A DNA stretch of 36,072 nucleotides, from positions 1 to 36,072 of the forward strand of contig QMNG01000006.1 in the NCBI GenBank assembly GCA_003647645.1, given 5' to 3'. This DNA comes from a candidate division Kazan bacterium. Lineage in GTDB: Bacteria; Patescibacteriota; Kazan-3B-28. A program made the position numbers and the translations under genes. The notes beneath the pieces were generated by a model, which worked only from the letters and a program-made list of their open reading frames with translations, was not told where the DNA came from and searched no databases. Positions 1-8,585 of this stretch are shown here, in pieces (position 1 is the first letter of the stretch; each line of letters starts with the position of its first letter).

Positions 1-1970
1 AAGGGCTCTACAACCGGTTCGTTCACATTAAACCAGTTGGACTGACCATAAGGAAGTCCCCAATTATTATGAGCATCTTCTTCGTTCATTCTGACGGCAA
101 TTTCAACTTCATCCCAATCGTAACTGTTGGGCAACGTTATTAAATTCCATTCATCATTGGATTGAATGTATGTGTAGCCCACCTGCCAATCAAACGAGCC
201 AGAAAGCTCAGTGACATCATACATAGTTTCAAACCAAATTGGCGCAAAGGGTGTGCCTGAACCGGTCTCTCCCTTGAGCCGATAGACATAACTGCCGAAT
301 ACCCGGGTTGGCGGGGTTACAAGGCTATCAGCCAGCTGCCAAGAGATAGTTTGCGTATCTCCCAGCATCAAATTTTCGCCTCCTGCCGGACTAGTGATTT
401 CAATGGCAGGCCCCACGACAACAGCGGAACTATCACTTATGTCAGTGATTACACCGTCGTCTATATAAGTAGCAGTAACTCTATATCGATCAACCGCAGT
501 TTTATCAAATGTACCCTGAGGAGTAGCATTATCCCAAATGAATTTTAAAGGATTATCGGTAATTAAAACACCATCTTGATTGTATGCTGAAGCAGTAAAT
601 TGGACTGTTTCTCCGGTTCTAATCGCTAATGGCCCTTCAGGTTTAAGCTCTATGTTGTTAACCTGAGTGTCTTCTATTGTAAACCATTCTGAACGATCGG
701 ATGCACCACCATCAATAATCACCCCAATAGTCACCTTAATTTCATCCCAACTGTAACCATAGGGTATAGACATTGGTGTCCAATTGCCGTCAGATTGGAG
801 GGTATACCCTACCTGCCATTCAAATGAATCAGATAAAGAATTGGTTCTGACACCCAGAGGACCCGCTGGAAAGCCCAACACAATGTCGTACCAATTGCTC
901 CCTTTTGGTGAAAAATACAAAACCGGAATTACGGTCACGGTGGCCGGCCACTCAACATCAGCTAACTCCCAAGAGATAGTTTTGGTTTCACCAACAACCC
1001 ACTCCTCGCCTCCTGTTGGATTTGTTAGCTCAATACTAGGCGGAGGAAGCGGAGCAGGCAGGATTTCAAACATTCGGCTCGCCACACCGGTCTCATAGGT
1101 AGTATCTGAATAATACAAACGGGACCATAGCTGCACTCTATCGGACGGCAAGCCGGGGAAGATTTCACCATATGCATAACCAACTTTATCCCAAGGAATT
1201 ATAAAATATGTGCTGGTACCGCCTCCGGCAATAGAAAAGGATGTAAAGAAAAATCCTGAATCAGTGGCCTTATCATCTCCGTTCACCCGAATACCCAACT
1301 TGAGATCAACATCTGCACTAGGAGCCTTGGCAAACTGTACAGCAATGTTCTGTGTCTCACCCAACTGCCACTTGGTCGTTTGGTCAGGTCTCTTAAACGA
1401 CATCTCTGCCAGAGCAAATGATGTACTCCAGCCAAATTCGCTCAAAGCATCCATGTAATCCGTACTATTAAGCAACTGGGCCACAATGATTGTTTGGCTA
1501 GATGGCAGCCCGGGGACAGGATAAGTGTCTTGCTGACCATCTCGATCTGCATCCCAATATCCCGGAGCCCACGCATATGTATAGTATTCGCTGTTGGGGT
1601 CAAAAATTTCCTGGCGCTTAATTCCGATTGGCGACCATTTCCATGTATTTAGATCTTGATCGGCCACTCCTACCCAGTAAGCTATAGCGCTCCAGGCGGT
1701 TTCCGGCACTGTGACCGAACTTTTAAGAATACTAATTCTTAAAGCATCCCCATTGGGTTTAACCGGGTCGTTTTCATTAATCGTCCGATAACCGCCGACA
1801 TTTAACGAAATAGTAAAATCACCTCCGGGGAAGTTGGGGTCAATATCATCAAAAGCTGAAGCAGTTTGAAATAAACCATACCCCAAATAGCTGGCGGCAA
1901 TAACCAGCACCGCAAATGCGCCTATTAGTTGCGAGCTGAACGGTTTTTGTTTTTGATTTTTGTTTTCCAT
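1..1970 (-). CDS. Membrane-anchored surface protein with KNH-like and Ig-like domains, 3' partial
   Basis: The reading frame is open from an ATG at 1970 to the window edge (about 656 codons, no stop), so the ORF track missed it. The N-terminus is short and polar, then a hydrophobic segment (about residues 13-31, IGAFAVLVIAAS) serves as signal anchor or signal peptide. Two similar modules begin near residues 312 and 523 with the patterns TNPTGGEEWVVGETKTISW and TSPAGGENLMLGDTQTISW and each ends in FxWQVGYT; this resembles the Kre9/KNH-like extracellular domain found in many bacterial surface proteins. Between them (about 440-520) lies an Ig-like segment (TGETVQFTASAYNQDG). There is no recognisable Shine-Dalgarno site. 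It is the last gene of a five-gene minus-strand surface cluster, 29 bp after the preceding stop. The biochemical role is unknown; adhesion or a cell-surface layer is an inference. Confidence 0.8.
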   Translation of the reverse strand, partial: MENKNQKQKPFSSQLIGAFAVLVIAASYLGYGLFQTASAFDDIDPNFPGGDFTISLNVGGYRTINENDPVKPNGDALRISILKSSVTVPETAWSAIAYWVGVADQDLNTWKWSPIGIKRQEIFDPNSEYYTYAWAPGYWDADRDGQQDTYPVPGLPSSQTIIVAQLLNSTDYMDALSEFGWSTSFALAEMSFKRPDQTTKWQLGETQNIAVQFAKAPSADVDLKLGIRVNGDDKATDSGFFFTSFSIAGGGTSTYFIIPWDKVGYAYGEIFPGLPSDRVQLWSRLYYSDTTYETGVASRMFEILPAPLPPPSIELTNPTGGEEWVVGETKTISWELADVEWPATVTVIPVLYFSPKGSNWYDIVLGFPAGPLGVRTNSLSDSFEWQVGYTLQSDGNWTPMSIPYGYSWDEIKVTIGVIIDGGASDRSEWFTIEDTQVNNIELKPEGPLAIRTGETVQFTASAYNQDGVLITDNPLKFIWDNATPQGTFDKTAVDRYRVTATYIDDGVITDISDSSAVVVGPAIEITSPAGGENLMLGDTQTISWQLADSLVTPPTRVFGSYVYRLKGETGSGTPFAPIWFETMYDVTELSGSFDWQVGYTYIQSNDEWNLITLPNSYDWDEVEIAVRMNEEDAHNNWGLPYGQSNWFNVNEPVVEP

Positions 1971-1999
1971 TTTTTAAATTAGGGACAAGTTTTTGGGTT

Positions 2000-2281
2000 T
2001 TATTGGTCGCTAGGTCCTTGCGCCCATGGAGCAAGCTCTAGTCTTATGGGAGTATTCCCGCTAGGTTCAACAATCATTAGGTCACCCTCCGTGGATCCAA
2101 GTGGCAGATTCGAGCTATCTAATTCAATCGTGGTACCCGCTTTGGACGGTTCTTGCTTTAACAAATCTCCAATTTGTTCTGAAAACATCACAATCAAAAC
2201 CACCGCGACCGCGGCGGCTACCATTAGCATGATTCTAAATATGCGTGTCTGAAACCAATATTGTGATGTTTGATTTTTCAT
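2000..2281 (-). CDS. Small single-pass membrane protein ending in PWAQGPSDQ
   Basis: This 93-residue protein has one hydrophobic segment (about 16-35, MLMVAAAVAVVLIVMF) followed by FSEQIGDLL and SKAG. The same layout appears in the 217-residue protein at 4891 ([10 protein letters not shown]...SKAG), so the two are paralogues over the anchor region. The remaining 45 residues would lie outside the membrane and finish with APWAQGPSDQ, a motif also found twice in the 125-residue protein at 16935. A promoter (TTGACT, 17 bp, TATAAT) lies just upstream, so it can be transcribed apart from the genes before it. I do not recognise a family. The gene could encode a surface-exposed peptide or a partner for the larger anchored proteins, but that is speculation. 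Confidence 0.7.
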   Translation of the reverse strand: MKNQTSQYWFQTRIFRIMLMVAAAVAVVLIVMFSEQIGDLLKQEPSKAGTTIELDSSNLPLGSTEGDLMIVEPSGNTPIRLELAPWAQGPSDQ

Positions 2282-2319
2282 TTTTATTTAGCTAGAAGCT
2301 TTGTCGATCTTGTTTGCTT

Positions 2320-2348
2320 ATTATACTATAAAGTAAATTAAAAGTCAA
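2320..2348 (-). promoter_or_regulatory. Promoter for the 93-residue membrane protein
   Basis: On the minus strand TTGACT (2348-2343) and TATAAT (2325-2320) are separated by exactly 17 bp. The -35 overlaps the last codons of the upstream gene. The expected transcript start near 2313 leaves a leader of about 32 nt before the ATG at 2281. Confidence 0.65.
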
Positions 2349-3573
2349 GTGATGTGAAGTCCGTTTTGCCAAACTGTTCCAAAAATAGTTGATAATCGAT
2401 TGAGTTTACTGAGCCGTCGCCATTTAAATCAGCAGATTTGGAAAATGAACTACCATCACCCTCGGCGCTGTCATCAGCGCTGGGATAAAGTGCCCCAAAA
2501 GTAAATTCGTAGGTGGCCTCCGGCTCATAACTGGCTGCAAAGTAGAGTATCTTGCGATCCATGCCCGGAACTTCCAAAACTATTACATATTCTTCACCAG
2601 TCAGCAATTCTACATCTTCAAAAACAACTCTTGGATGTTTGGAAAGAATCACCCCGTCTAAACGGGCCACTTTTCGGCCGTCTGCGGCGGTGTTGATACG
2701 GACACTTCCTTTCTTGTCGTTGATAATGGTGGTTTCGTTGTAGTCAACAATAATTTCCTTAGCAATTTGGGAATTGCCTTTTTCCATATCGCCCCATTGT
2801 ACCGGTTGAGTAGAAACCACCTCTTTATCTGCCGGCTGAAAAGCGATTTTAATCTCAGCAACGGCAGTGAGATTATCAGGGTTTACGTTCAAAAATGTAA
2901 CCTCAAGCTGTAAGTATCGCGAAACTGGTGTTTCCTGGAGTGACTGATGTTCAATTACTTGCGAATTAGAATGAGAAAGCGACGCCGAAGTATCTTCAAT
3001 AGTGATAAAATTACCGGATAGATTAGCGCCAGCCCCCGTGCGATACCCATAGCGAATCTCTGAACCTAGCGGACGGATATCAAACATTGTAAAACTTCTG
3101 AGTGTACTGCCCTCAGCGCCCAGATCAATTACCGGCGAAGTATAGCAGTATTCTTTTTCTGTTTCGACCGGCTTGGTCTCCTTTTTGGGCTTCCGGGAAT
3201 CGTCCCCAAGGAGCGATTCGTCCTTATTGCTGGGCAAATCAGATTTTTTTATACCCTGTACCTCAACTCCGGCGTAAGGAACCAAAAATCCGTTGAAAAT
3301 TGGATCAGCTGGTTCAATATTCTCGATGATCTCAACATTTTCCAGTTTTGGGCTACTATCTTCTACCCACCAGTCGCCGGCCTTGCCCCGCCATTCATTG
3401 ACATTTGAAATAACTATCTCTTCGGTTTGTGACGCGCCGGCACCGATAAGTTTTAGCACACCCTCAAGAAAATTACCCTGGAAAACTATAGTGCCAGTTA
3501 TAATTAGAGCCACGCCAAAGACAGCAATTTTGATTATGAGAGAATAGTTTTTGGGTTTATTTTCTACTTCCAT
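2338..3573 (-). CDS. Membrane-anchored protein with a C-terminal dockerin-like repeat
   Basis: The ORF track extends this frame to 3753, but the first 60 codons translate a palindromic and tandem repeat, so I place the start at the ATG at 3573 (MEVENKPKNYSL), giving 411 residues. One hydrophobic anchor follows (IIKIAVFGVALIITGTIVF, about 13-31). The large C-terminal part is beta-rich and ends in DLNGDGSVNSIDYQLFLEQF, a good match to a single type I dockerin-like calcium-binding repeat (DxNxDGxVNxxD). The neighbouring 354-residue protein has a related ending. Known dockerins bind cohesins or act as isolated calcium-binding modules; no clear cohesin is visible in the window. It is part of the minus-strand surface cluster, 203 bp after the preceding gene, and has no obvious ribosome-binding site. 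Confidence 0.75.
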   Translation of the reverse strand: MEVENKPKNYSLIIKIAVFGVALIITGTIVFQGNFLEGVLKLIGAGASQTEEIVISNVNEWRGKAGDWWVEDSSPKLENVEIIENIEPADPIFNGFLVPYAGVEVQGIKKSDLPSNKDESLLGDDSRKPKKETKPVETEKEYCYTSPVIDLGAEGSTLRSFTMFDIRPLGSEIRYGYRTGAGANLSGNFITIEDTSASLSHSNSQVIEHQSLQETPVSRYLQLEVTFLNVNPDNLTAVAEIKIAFQPADKEVVSTQPVQWGDMEKGNSQIAKEIIVDYNETTIINDKKGSVRINTAADGRKVARLDGVILSKHPRVVFEDVELLTGEEYVIVLEVPGMDRKILYFAASYEPEATYEFTFGALYPSADDSAEGDGSSFSKSADLNGDGSVNSIDYQLFLEQFGKTDFTSLDF

Positions 3574-3619
3574 TTTAAATTTGAGTTGTGAATTATGGAT
3601 GTTTTTGTTTTTGCTTTCT

Positions 3620-3686
3620 GTCATTCTGAACTTGTTTCGGGATTTGGTCTGCCCGGCCAGGGATCCTGAACTAAATTCAGGATGAC
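3620..3686. repeat. Palindromic interspersed element (CATTCTGAAC family)
   Basis: The left arm reads GTCATTCTGAACTTG and continues TTTCGGGAT. The right arm is the imperfect reverse complement (ATCCTGAAC...TTCAGGATGAC). The same family occurs twice inside the gene at 31537 and as a half copy near 32896. It lies between two surface genes and creates a spurious N-terminal extension of the downstream frame. Confidence 0.75.
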
Positions 3687-3728
3687 AGTGGATGTGTTCA
3701 GGATGACAGTGGATGTGTTCAGGATGAC
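3678..3728. repeat. 21-bp tandem repeat, about 2.5 copies
   Basis: Two exact copies of CAGGATGACAGTGGATGTGTT's 21-bp unit (starting at 3678 and 3699) are followed by a partial third copy, CAGGATGACGG. The unit begins within the right arm of the adjoining palindromic element, so the array looks like local amplification of its end. Confidence 0.8.
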
Positions 3729-3750
3729 GGGATGACGGATAATGCCGGTT

Positions 3751-3778
3751 CATTCTTCATTCTTCATTCTTCATTCTT
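3751..3778. repeat. CATTCTT heptamer repeat, four copies
   Basis: Four exact tandem copies of CATTCTT end at the stop codon of the 354-residue gene. Similar 7- or 8-bp-period arrays occur at several other gene borders in the window. Confidence 0.85.
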
Positions 3779-4841
3779 ACAGTCCTCCACCTAGTTGATA
3801 ATTTCCCCCGTCACTCTGGCTTCTAAATGGCCACAAATCATGGACATTGACGCTGCCATCATTATTAAAATCACCAAGTAAGGTTGTTACAACATCGCTA
3901 ATCTCACCAAATAGGCCTTCAAATATGGCCCAGTCTGAAGAGGTCACGGAATCGTCCCGATTAGCCAGCTCACCGTAAGGTAAACTATTACCGCCAATGT
4001 CTCCCGCCCTGAGTGTGCCGAAATTAATCTCAACGGGAGCAGTCGTCGGCCCAACACCATCTTTTAAAACGACCTCAACATCGCGCGGTTGGCTAGATAG
4101 GTGCTTGGAAGTTTTAACATATGCCTTGTAGATAGCCGCTTCCAATTTGGATGAATCGATTGCGATCGGTCCGCCCAGATATTGGTCTGCGGAGGATGAA
4201 TAGGTCACAGCCGGAGCTGATGTGAATGTGGGGCTGGAAGTATTTTCTTTGAAAAAGTAAAAATAGAACGGCAGAGCAGGATCGGCCTTGCCGAACCCAT
4301 GATCGACTTTCGCCAAAAAAGTAATGGAAAGATTGGGAATATGCTGGTCGGTTGGCTCCCCCGGCTCTGGTTCCGGGGTAGTTGTTTCGGTTGTGTAACT
4401 CAATTCGACTGAATCAACAACCGGCAGCTCAGTTTCGACAGTTGCAGACAGCTCAACCACGAAGCTGAAGGCCTTAACCGGCGAGAGAGTATCAATGGTT
4501 AAACCACTAAGTTGCGACCTACCTATGTCAGATATAATTGCAGAACCACTTTCATCGTAGAAATAGAACTTATAGTTAGTTGTCGCGCTAAGCGGAACAG
4601 TTTCGGTTATGATAGCACCCTCAATCCCCGTGACAAACTCCTCATCAGAGAGATTTAAGCTAATTATTGGAGAGCTATAGGAACCTGTAGTGGCTGCCGC
4701 TTGAGCCTGGGTGGAGTTGGTAATTCCGTGATAGATAAACCAGCCGGCGAAGACAATAACAGCCAAAAGAGACAAAACCACATAACTATGTGAATGGCCC
4801 GAAGTTTTGTTTCTTAATTGTTCGGATAGCCGGTCGATCAT
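3777..4841 (-). CDS. Membrane-anchored protein with paired dockerin-like repeats
   Basis: The protein has 354 residues. The N-terminal cytoplasmic stub is basic and is followed by a transmembrane segment (about 22-40, VVLSLLAVIVFAGWFIYHGI) and an A/Q-rich stretch that could also be a signal-peptide cleavage region (QAQAAAT). The extracellular part is Thr/Ser/Pro-rich in the middle (TTTPEPEPGEPT). The C-terminus has two calcium-loop-like repeats: a poorer one around ANRDDSVTSSDWAIFEGLFG and a clear one, GDFNNDGSVNVHDLWPF, about 20 residues apart, as in type I dockerins. The gene starts 49 bp after the TSP3-repeat gene and is probably co-transcribed with it. The function is unknown; a calcium-dependent surface interaction is the most natural inference. 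Confidence 0.75.
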   Translation of the reverse strand: MIDRLSEQLRNKTSGHSHSYVVLSLLAVIVFAGWFIYHGITNSTQAQAAATTGSYSSPIISLNLSDEEFVTGIEGAIITETVPLSATTNYKFYFYDESGSAIISDIGRSQLSGLTIDTLSPVKAFSFVVELSATVETELPVVDSVELSYTTETTTPEPEPGEPTDQHIPNLSITFLAKVDHGFGKADPALPFYFYFFKENTSSPTFTSAPAVTYSSSADQYLGGPIAIDSSKLEAAIYKAYVKTSKHLSSQPRDVEVVLKDGVGPTTAPVEINFGTLRAGDIGGNSLPYGELANRDDSVTSSDWAIFEGLFGEISDVVTTLLGDFNNDGSVNVHDLWPFRSQSDGGNYQLGGGL

Positions 4842-4890
4842 TTTATTTTGGTTTTTTATGTTATGGCAAAGAAATATATTTGAATAGAAT

Positions 4891-5544
4891 CTATGGCATC
4901 AGGCCGACGCCCGGCACAGCGGGATCTATGTCAGAATTCGTATCAGAATCAGACCCCGTGGAAGAACTGGAATCCGTGTCAGAATCAGATTCTATTACAG
5001 GGGGTTCATCTACCACGGGAGGTTCCGTCACGGGAGGTTCCGTCACAAAAGGATCTGTATCAACCCCATCACCGACGCCGTCACCATCAGTATCTGGGTT
5101 AAGCGGATCTGTTCCGTTTGCAACTTCGCCTCCATCACCAACGCCGTCACCATCGGTGTCTGGGTTGATTGGATCTGTTCCATAAATTGTGACCTCGTCA
5201 TCGTCAGTTAGGCCATCGCCGTCGGTATCGGTAGTTGGATCTTCGTTGGGGTCTTCGTTGGGGTCTTCGTTGGGGTCTTCGTCTTGAACAGGCAAACAAA
5301 GAGTTAGCTTGCCGCCATCGGTGTTTGGCTCTATTACACAAGCTTCGGGTTGAAGACTGGCTTGATAGTTAAGCCAAGGATTGGCGGAATTTCCCCAAAC
5401 TACTGAATGGGAAATTCCAGCTTTGGAGCCAAAGAGAGAAAGCAAATTACCGATTTGGGTAGAAAACAAAGTAACCAAAACCACCGCAGCCGCAATTGCA
5501 ACTCCTAGACATATCTTAAAACCAGTTTTTTGCCAAAAGTACAT
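4891..5544 (-). CDS. Membrane-anchored thrombospondin-type-3 repeat protein
   Basis: First gene of the surface cluster. The ORF track begins at a GTG (5550); I prefer the ATG two codons downstream at 5544 ([10 protein letters not shown]), giving 217 residues. A hydrophobic anchor (about 9-28) is followed by [10 protein letters not shown] and SKAG, matching the 93-residue paralogue at 2000. The middle has a DPNE tandem repeat and then consecutive thrombospondin type 3 repeats ([36 protein letters not shown]), a known calcium-binding motif. The tail has PPVTEPP repeats and a Ser/Asp-rich stretch ([16 protein letters not shown]). The repetitive and acidic composition suits an extended stalk. There is no C-terminal sorting signal, so the N-terminal segment probably holds it in the membrane. 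Confidence 0.75.
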   Translation of the reverse strand: MYFWQKTGFKICLGVAIAAAVVLVTLFSTQIGNLLSLFGSKAGISHSVVWGNSANPWLNYQASLQPEACVIEPNTDGGKLTLCLPVQDEDPNEDPNEDPNEDPTTDTDGDGLTDDDEVTIYGTDPINPDTDGDGVGDGGEVANGTDPLNPDTDGDGVGDGVDTDPFVTEPPVTEPPVVDEPPVIESDSDTDSSSSTGSDSDTNSDIDPAVPGVGLMP

Positions 5545-5580
5545 TTTCACAGGTTTGATTTTTGTTTTTACAATTGTCCC

Positions 5581-5609
5581 ATTATACTAAAAAAATCTTG
5601 CTTTGTCAA
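5581..5609 (-). promoter_or_regulatory. Consensus sigma-70-type promoter of the minus-strand surface cluster
   Basis: On the minus strand a perfect TTGACA (5609-5604) and a perfect TATAAT (5586-5581) are separated by 17 bp; the spacer ends TTTTTTTAG. The promoter at 18272 has the same spacing and the same spacer end. The predicted leader before the ATG at 5544 is about 30 nt. Confidence 0.85.
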
Positions 5610-5780
5610 TCCTAGAGCTCTCTCCGCTGTATAATTCTCTTGTGCAATACAGTTTATTCCCTGCTACCACAGTAATGTAACCCATAAAAACAGGTTGTTA
5701 TTGACTTGTTCGGTGCTAAGTGTTAATTTTTGGACATTGTATAGAAAATCATCACCCGTGCCGTTGGAAATTTAGAAGAT

Positions 5781-6017
5781 ATGAAAAAAGACATCCATCC
5801 AAAATATTATGATAAAGCTAAAATCACCTGCGCTTGCGGAAATGTATTTGAAGTTGGTTCAACTATTGAATCAATTAAAGTAGATATCTGCTCTAAGTGC
5901 CATCCATTTTATACCGGGAAACAAAAATTAATCGATAAAGCCGGACGAGTCGAGAAATTCCAAACTAAAGTGGCCAAAGCTACCAAGTTAAAGAAAAAAA
6001 CAGCCAAAAAGAGATAA
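5781..6017 (+). CDS. rpmE: 50S ribosomal protein L31
   Basis: The 78-residue protein starts [10 protein letters not shown] and carries the L31 core with zinc-ligand cysteines (CACG near residue 18 and [12 protein letters not shown] near 37-47), so it is the zinc-binding form. It sits on the large ribosomal subunit near the central protuberance. The C-terminus is a Lys-rich tail ([11 protein letters not shown]), about ten residues longer than the common core. It stands in front of prfA, an arrangement seen in many bacteria. A TATAAT at 5630-5635 could start a leader of about 140 nt, in which I see no recognised regulatory fold. There is only a weak ribosome-binding site (AGAAG). Confidence 0.95.
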   Translation: MKKDIHPKYYDKAKITCACGNVFEVGSTIESIKVDICSKCHPFYTGKQKLIDKAGRVEKFQTKVAKATKLKKKTAKKR

Positions 6018-6122
6018 GTAAATAACAGGCAGTTTGTGTTTCATTGTTTGTTTATCGGCATCGGGTTGCAAACAGCGATTGTGAATAGAAACTGATTTGG
6101 CAACAGGTTGGCGGTTTTTGCT

Positions 6123-6150
6123 TGATACCTGATACTTGATACTGGATACT
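6123..6150. repeat. Heptamer repeat TGATACT directly before prfA
   Basis: Four 7-bp units (TGATACC, TGATACT, TGATACT, GGATACT) end six bases before the prfA ATG, in the place where a ribosome-binding site would be expected. Confidence 0.85.
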
Positions 6151-6156
6151 AACTAT

Positions 6157-7212
6157 ATGGATACTGAAAAGTTAAAACAAGAATTGGAGGAGCTCCAGAA
6201 AAAATTGGAGAACATATCCAATATCCCCCAAGACGAGCAGACTAGCATTTTTAAACGCCAGAGTGAGTTGCAGGAAATAATTAGAATACTGGAAGATATT
6301 CAAACAACTAAGATCGAAATTGAAGATTACAAAAGCACAATCAGCTCTGGCGATGTTGAGCTGAAAGAGCTGGCTGAAACCTCCCTGCCAGCTTCTGAAG
6401 AAAGATTGAAAGACCTGGAATCTAAATTGGCCGATTTAACAATCCCAAAAGACCCTATGGATGAGAGAGATGCCATCATCGAAATCCGCGCGGGCACCGG
6501 AGGCGACGAAGCCGCTATCTTCGCCGGAAATTTAATGAGAATGTATACCCGCTTCGCTGAAAATAACAAGTGGAAGGTTGAGATTTCGAGTTCTAATCCT
6601 TCAGAGAGCGGCGGATTTAGAGAAGTGATATTTAAAGTCAAGGGTAGTAACGTTTTTGGAACACTAAAATATGAGAGTGGGGTTCACCGCGTCCAGCGAG
6701 TGCCGGAAACCGAAGCCAAAGGCAGAGTTCATACCTCGGCGGCAACTGTAGCTGTGTTGCCCGTGCCCGAGTCGGAAGCTGACATAGACATTAAACCAGA
6801 AGATTTGAAAGTAGATGTCTTCCGTTCGTCCGGACATGGCGGACAGAGCGTCAATACCACCGACTCGGCCGTACGAATCACCCACCTGCCCAGCAAGCTT
6901 GTGGTAACTTGTCAGGACGAAAAATCGCAATCACAAAATAAATTGAAAGCTATGGAAGTGTTGCGAGCCCGGTTGCTAGACATAGAAATGAGGCAACAAG
7001 CCAAAGCCAGAGCTGATTTGCGCAAATCTCAAATCGGCACCGGCGACAGAAGCGAAAAAATCCGCACTTATAATTTCCCCCAAGATCGAATCACAGATCA
7101 TCGCATAAAAAAAAGCTGGGGCAACATTCAAAAGATCTTAGATGGCAACCTCCAACCCATCATCGATGCCCTGAAATCAGCGGAGTTGAAACAACTCAAA
7201 AATGAAGATTAA
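6157..7212 (+). CDS. prfA: Peptide chain release factor 1
   Basis: RF1 recognises UAA and UAG in the ribosomal A site and triggers peptide release. I start it at the ATG at 6157 ([12 protein letters not shown]), not the upstream TTG used by the track, giving 351 residues. It has the N-terminal helical domain, the [18 protein letters not shown] segment, the stop-codon reading region around [22 protein letters not shown] (the PxT tripeptide is PET here) and the catalytic GGQ motif ([17 protein letters not shown]), whose Gln is the PrmC methylation site. Length is normal. The start lacks a Shine-Dalgarno site and is preceded by a heptamer repeat. The 3' end overlaps prmC by 11 bp, so the two are probably translationally coupled. 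Confidence 0.96.
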   Translation: MDTEKLKQELEELQKKLENISNIPQDEQTSIFKRQSELQEIIRILEDIQTTKIEIEDYKSTISSGDVELKELAETSLPASEERLKDLESKLADLTIPKDPMDERDAIIEIRAGTGGDEAAIFAGNLMRMYTRFAENNKWKVEISSSNPSESGGFREVIFKVKGSNVFGTLKYESGVHRVQRVPETEAKGRVHTSAATVAVLPVPESEADIDIKPEDLKVDVFRSSGHGGQSVNTTDSAVRITHLPSKLVVTCQDEKSQSQNKLKAMEVLRARLLDIEMRQQAKARADLRKSQIGTGDRSEKIRTYNFPQDRITDHRIKKSWGNIQKILDGNLQPIIDALKSAELKQLKNED

Positions 7213-8026
7213 AGAAGCAGTTGACTGGGGAACAAAACAGCTCAAATATAGCTCGTCCCCGCGCCTAGATGCTGAAGTGCTGCTGAGTTTTGCATCCCAA
7301 AAACCCAAAACCGATTTATATGCGAGGCCTTTTGCAATTATCCCAACATTACGGACTAAAAAATACAAAGCGCTAATTAAAGAACGGGCTGCCTCGGTCC
7401 CTATTGCCTATCTCACAAAACAAAAAGAGTTCTTTAACATAACCTTTTATGTAGACCACCACGTGCTAATTCCCCGTCCCGAGACTGAAGCCATTGTAAA
7501 AAACGCCATCGAACTCGCCCGCAAGAAAAAAATAAAAATTATTTACGACATAGGAACGGGTTGCGGTAACATCGCTATCGCTTTGGCAAAAAATCTGCCA
7601 AGCGCCAAAATCGTAGCCAGCGACATATGCAGACAAGCATTGAGTGTGGCTAAACGCAACATTTTGAACCAAGGATTAGAGAATCAAATTGAAATAGTCC
7701 ATTCAAATCTGGCCGAACATATAAAAACTGCCGAACTTATAGTCGCCAACCTGCCGTATATTCCTGAATACTATAGAGTTTCAAAAGATATTTTGTTTGA
7801 GCCGCAAAAAGCATTGTTCGCAGGTATGGATGGGCTAAAATTCTACCGGAGATTGTTTAAAGAAACATTTCCAAGACTGTTCCGCGGAACAGTTCTTATT
7901 GAACTAGGAACCAAGCAATATGAACCGATGAGCAACTGGCTTATACAGCATTTTTCAAATGTACAAACAACCCCAATTAATAATATTGACGGGTCCATTT
8001 GCGGTTTAAAAGCTAACTTTAGTTAA
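7202..8026 (+). CDS. prmC: Release factor glutamine methyltransferase PrmC (HemK)
   Basis: PrmC transfers a methyl group from S-adenosylmethionine to the Gln of the GGQ motif of release factors, and its substrate gene prfA is immediately upstream with an 11-bp overlap. The 274-residue protein has the small N-terminal helical domain and a Rossmann methyltransferase fold with [15 protein letters not shown] (about 115-129) for cofactor binding. The catalytic signature reads NLPYI rather than the usual NPPYI (near residue 181), a change in one Pro of the motif that holds the substrate glutamine. [10 protein letters not shown], conserved in the family, is present. The 3' end overlaps the convergent gmk gene by 8 bp. 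Confidence 0.93.
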   Translation: MKIKEAVDWGTKQLKYSSSPRLDAEVLLSFASQKPKTDLYARPFAIIPTLRTKKYKALIKERAASVPIAYLTKQKEFFNITFYVDHHVLIPRPETEAIVKNAIELARKKKIKIIYDIGTGCGNIAIALAKNLPSAKIVASDICRQALSVAKRNILNQGLENQIEIVHSNLAEHIKTAELIVANLPYIPEYYRVSKDILFEPQKALFAGMDGLKFYRRLFKETFPRLFRGTVLIELGTKQYEPMSNWLIQHFSNVQTTPINNIDGSICGLKANFS

Positions 8027-8582
8027 TCTCTCGCTTTACTATCTCAGCAACTTCATTAACGACATTTTCTAACTTGCCGTTATAATTGATGACCCGATAG
8101 TCAAACTTCGATGACTGCTTCAACTCTTCGCGGGAGATTTTTAGACGTGTTCTAATATCGGCCTCAGGAGCCCCTCTTTTTTCCAGCCGGTCCCGTAACA
8201 CGCTGAACGAGTGTGGAACAATAAAAATTACTACTGATAACTTTTTGTAGCGCTTTTTGAAGTACTCAGCTCCTTCAACCTCTGTTATCCACAGGGGATG
8301 TTTGCCGGATTTTATTATTTGCTCCACATGCCGTTTTTGGCTGCCGTAGTAATGATCAGCATACTTCGTCCATTCAAACATCTGCCGATCCTTAATCAGT
8401 TGCTCAAATTTTTTACGAGTGATGAAATGATAATTATAACCGTCTCGCTCACCCTTGCGCCTTTGACGAGTGGTTGTTGTGACAACTTTTTTTAACGGCA
8501 AGCCAAGCTTAATAACATGCTTGGCAATTGTTGTTTTTCCAACTGCTGAGGGGCCTGTAATAATAAATATTTTTTTGTTCAC
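8019..8582 (-). CDS. gmk: Guanylate kinase
   Basis: The 187-residue protein phosphorylates GMP to GDP. It begins with a GTG start and MNKKIFIITGPSAVGKTTIA, where GPSAVGKT is the P-loop. GMP-binding residues of the family are visible in TTTRQRRKGERDGYNYHFI (the R-x-x-R-x-x-E-x-x-G-x-x-Y pattern), and the lid region follows (GSQKRHVEQI). RLEKRGAPEADIRTRL is the late Arg-rich segment. Length is typical. The start is preceded by a degenerate heptamer array (8586-8613) instead of a ribosome-binding site. It lies after the RluA-family gene, with convergent prmC on the other side. Confidence 0.93.
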   Translation of the reverse strand: MNKKIFIITGPSAVGKTTIAKHVIKLGLPLKKVVTTTTRQRRKGERDGYNYHFITRKKFEQLIKDRQMFEWTKYADHYYGSQKRHVEQIIKSGKHPLWITEVEGAEYFKKRYKKLSVVIFIVPHSFSVLRDRLEKRGAPEADIRTRLKISREELKQSSKFDYRVINYNGKLENVVNEVAEIVKREIN

Positions 8583-8585
8583 TTG

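Noticed and set aside
3678-3728. CRISPR-like array
   Set aside because: The 21-bp units are directly adjacent with no unique spacers, and no cas gene is nearby.
3574-3753. N-terminal 60-residue extension of the dockerin-like protein (HPEHIHCHPEH...)
   Set aside because: It is the translation of a palindromic element and a 21-bp tandem repeat; the ATG at 3573 begins a normal anchor.
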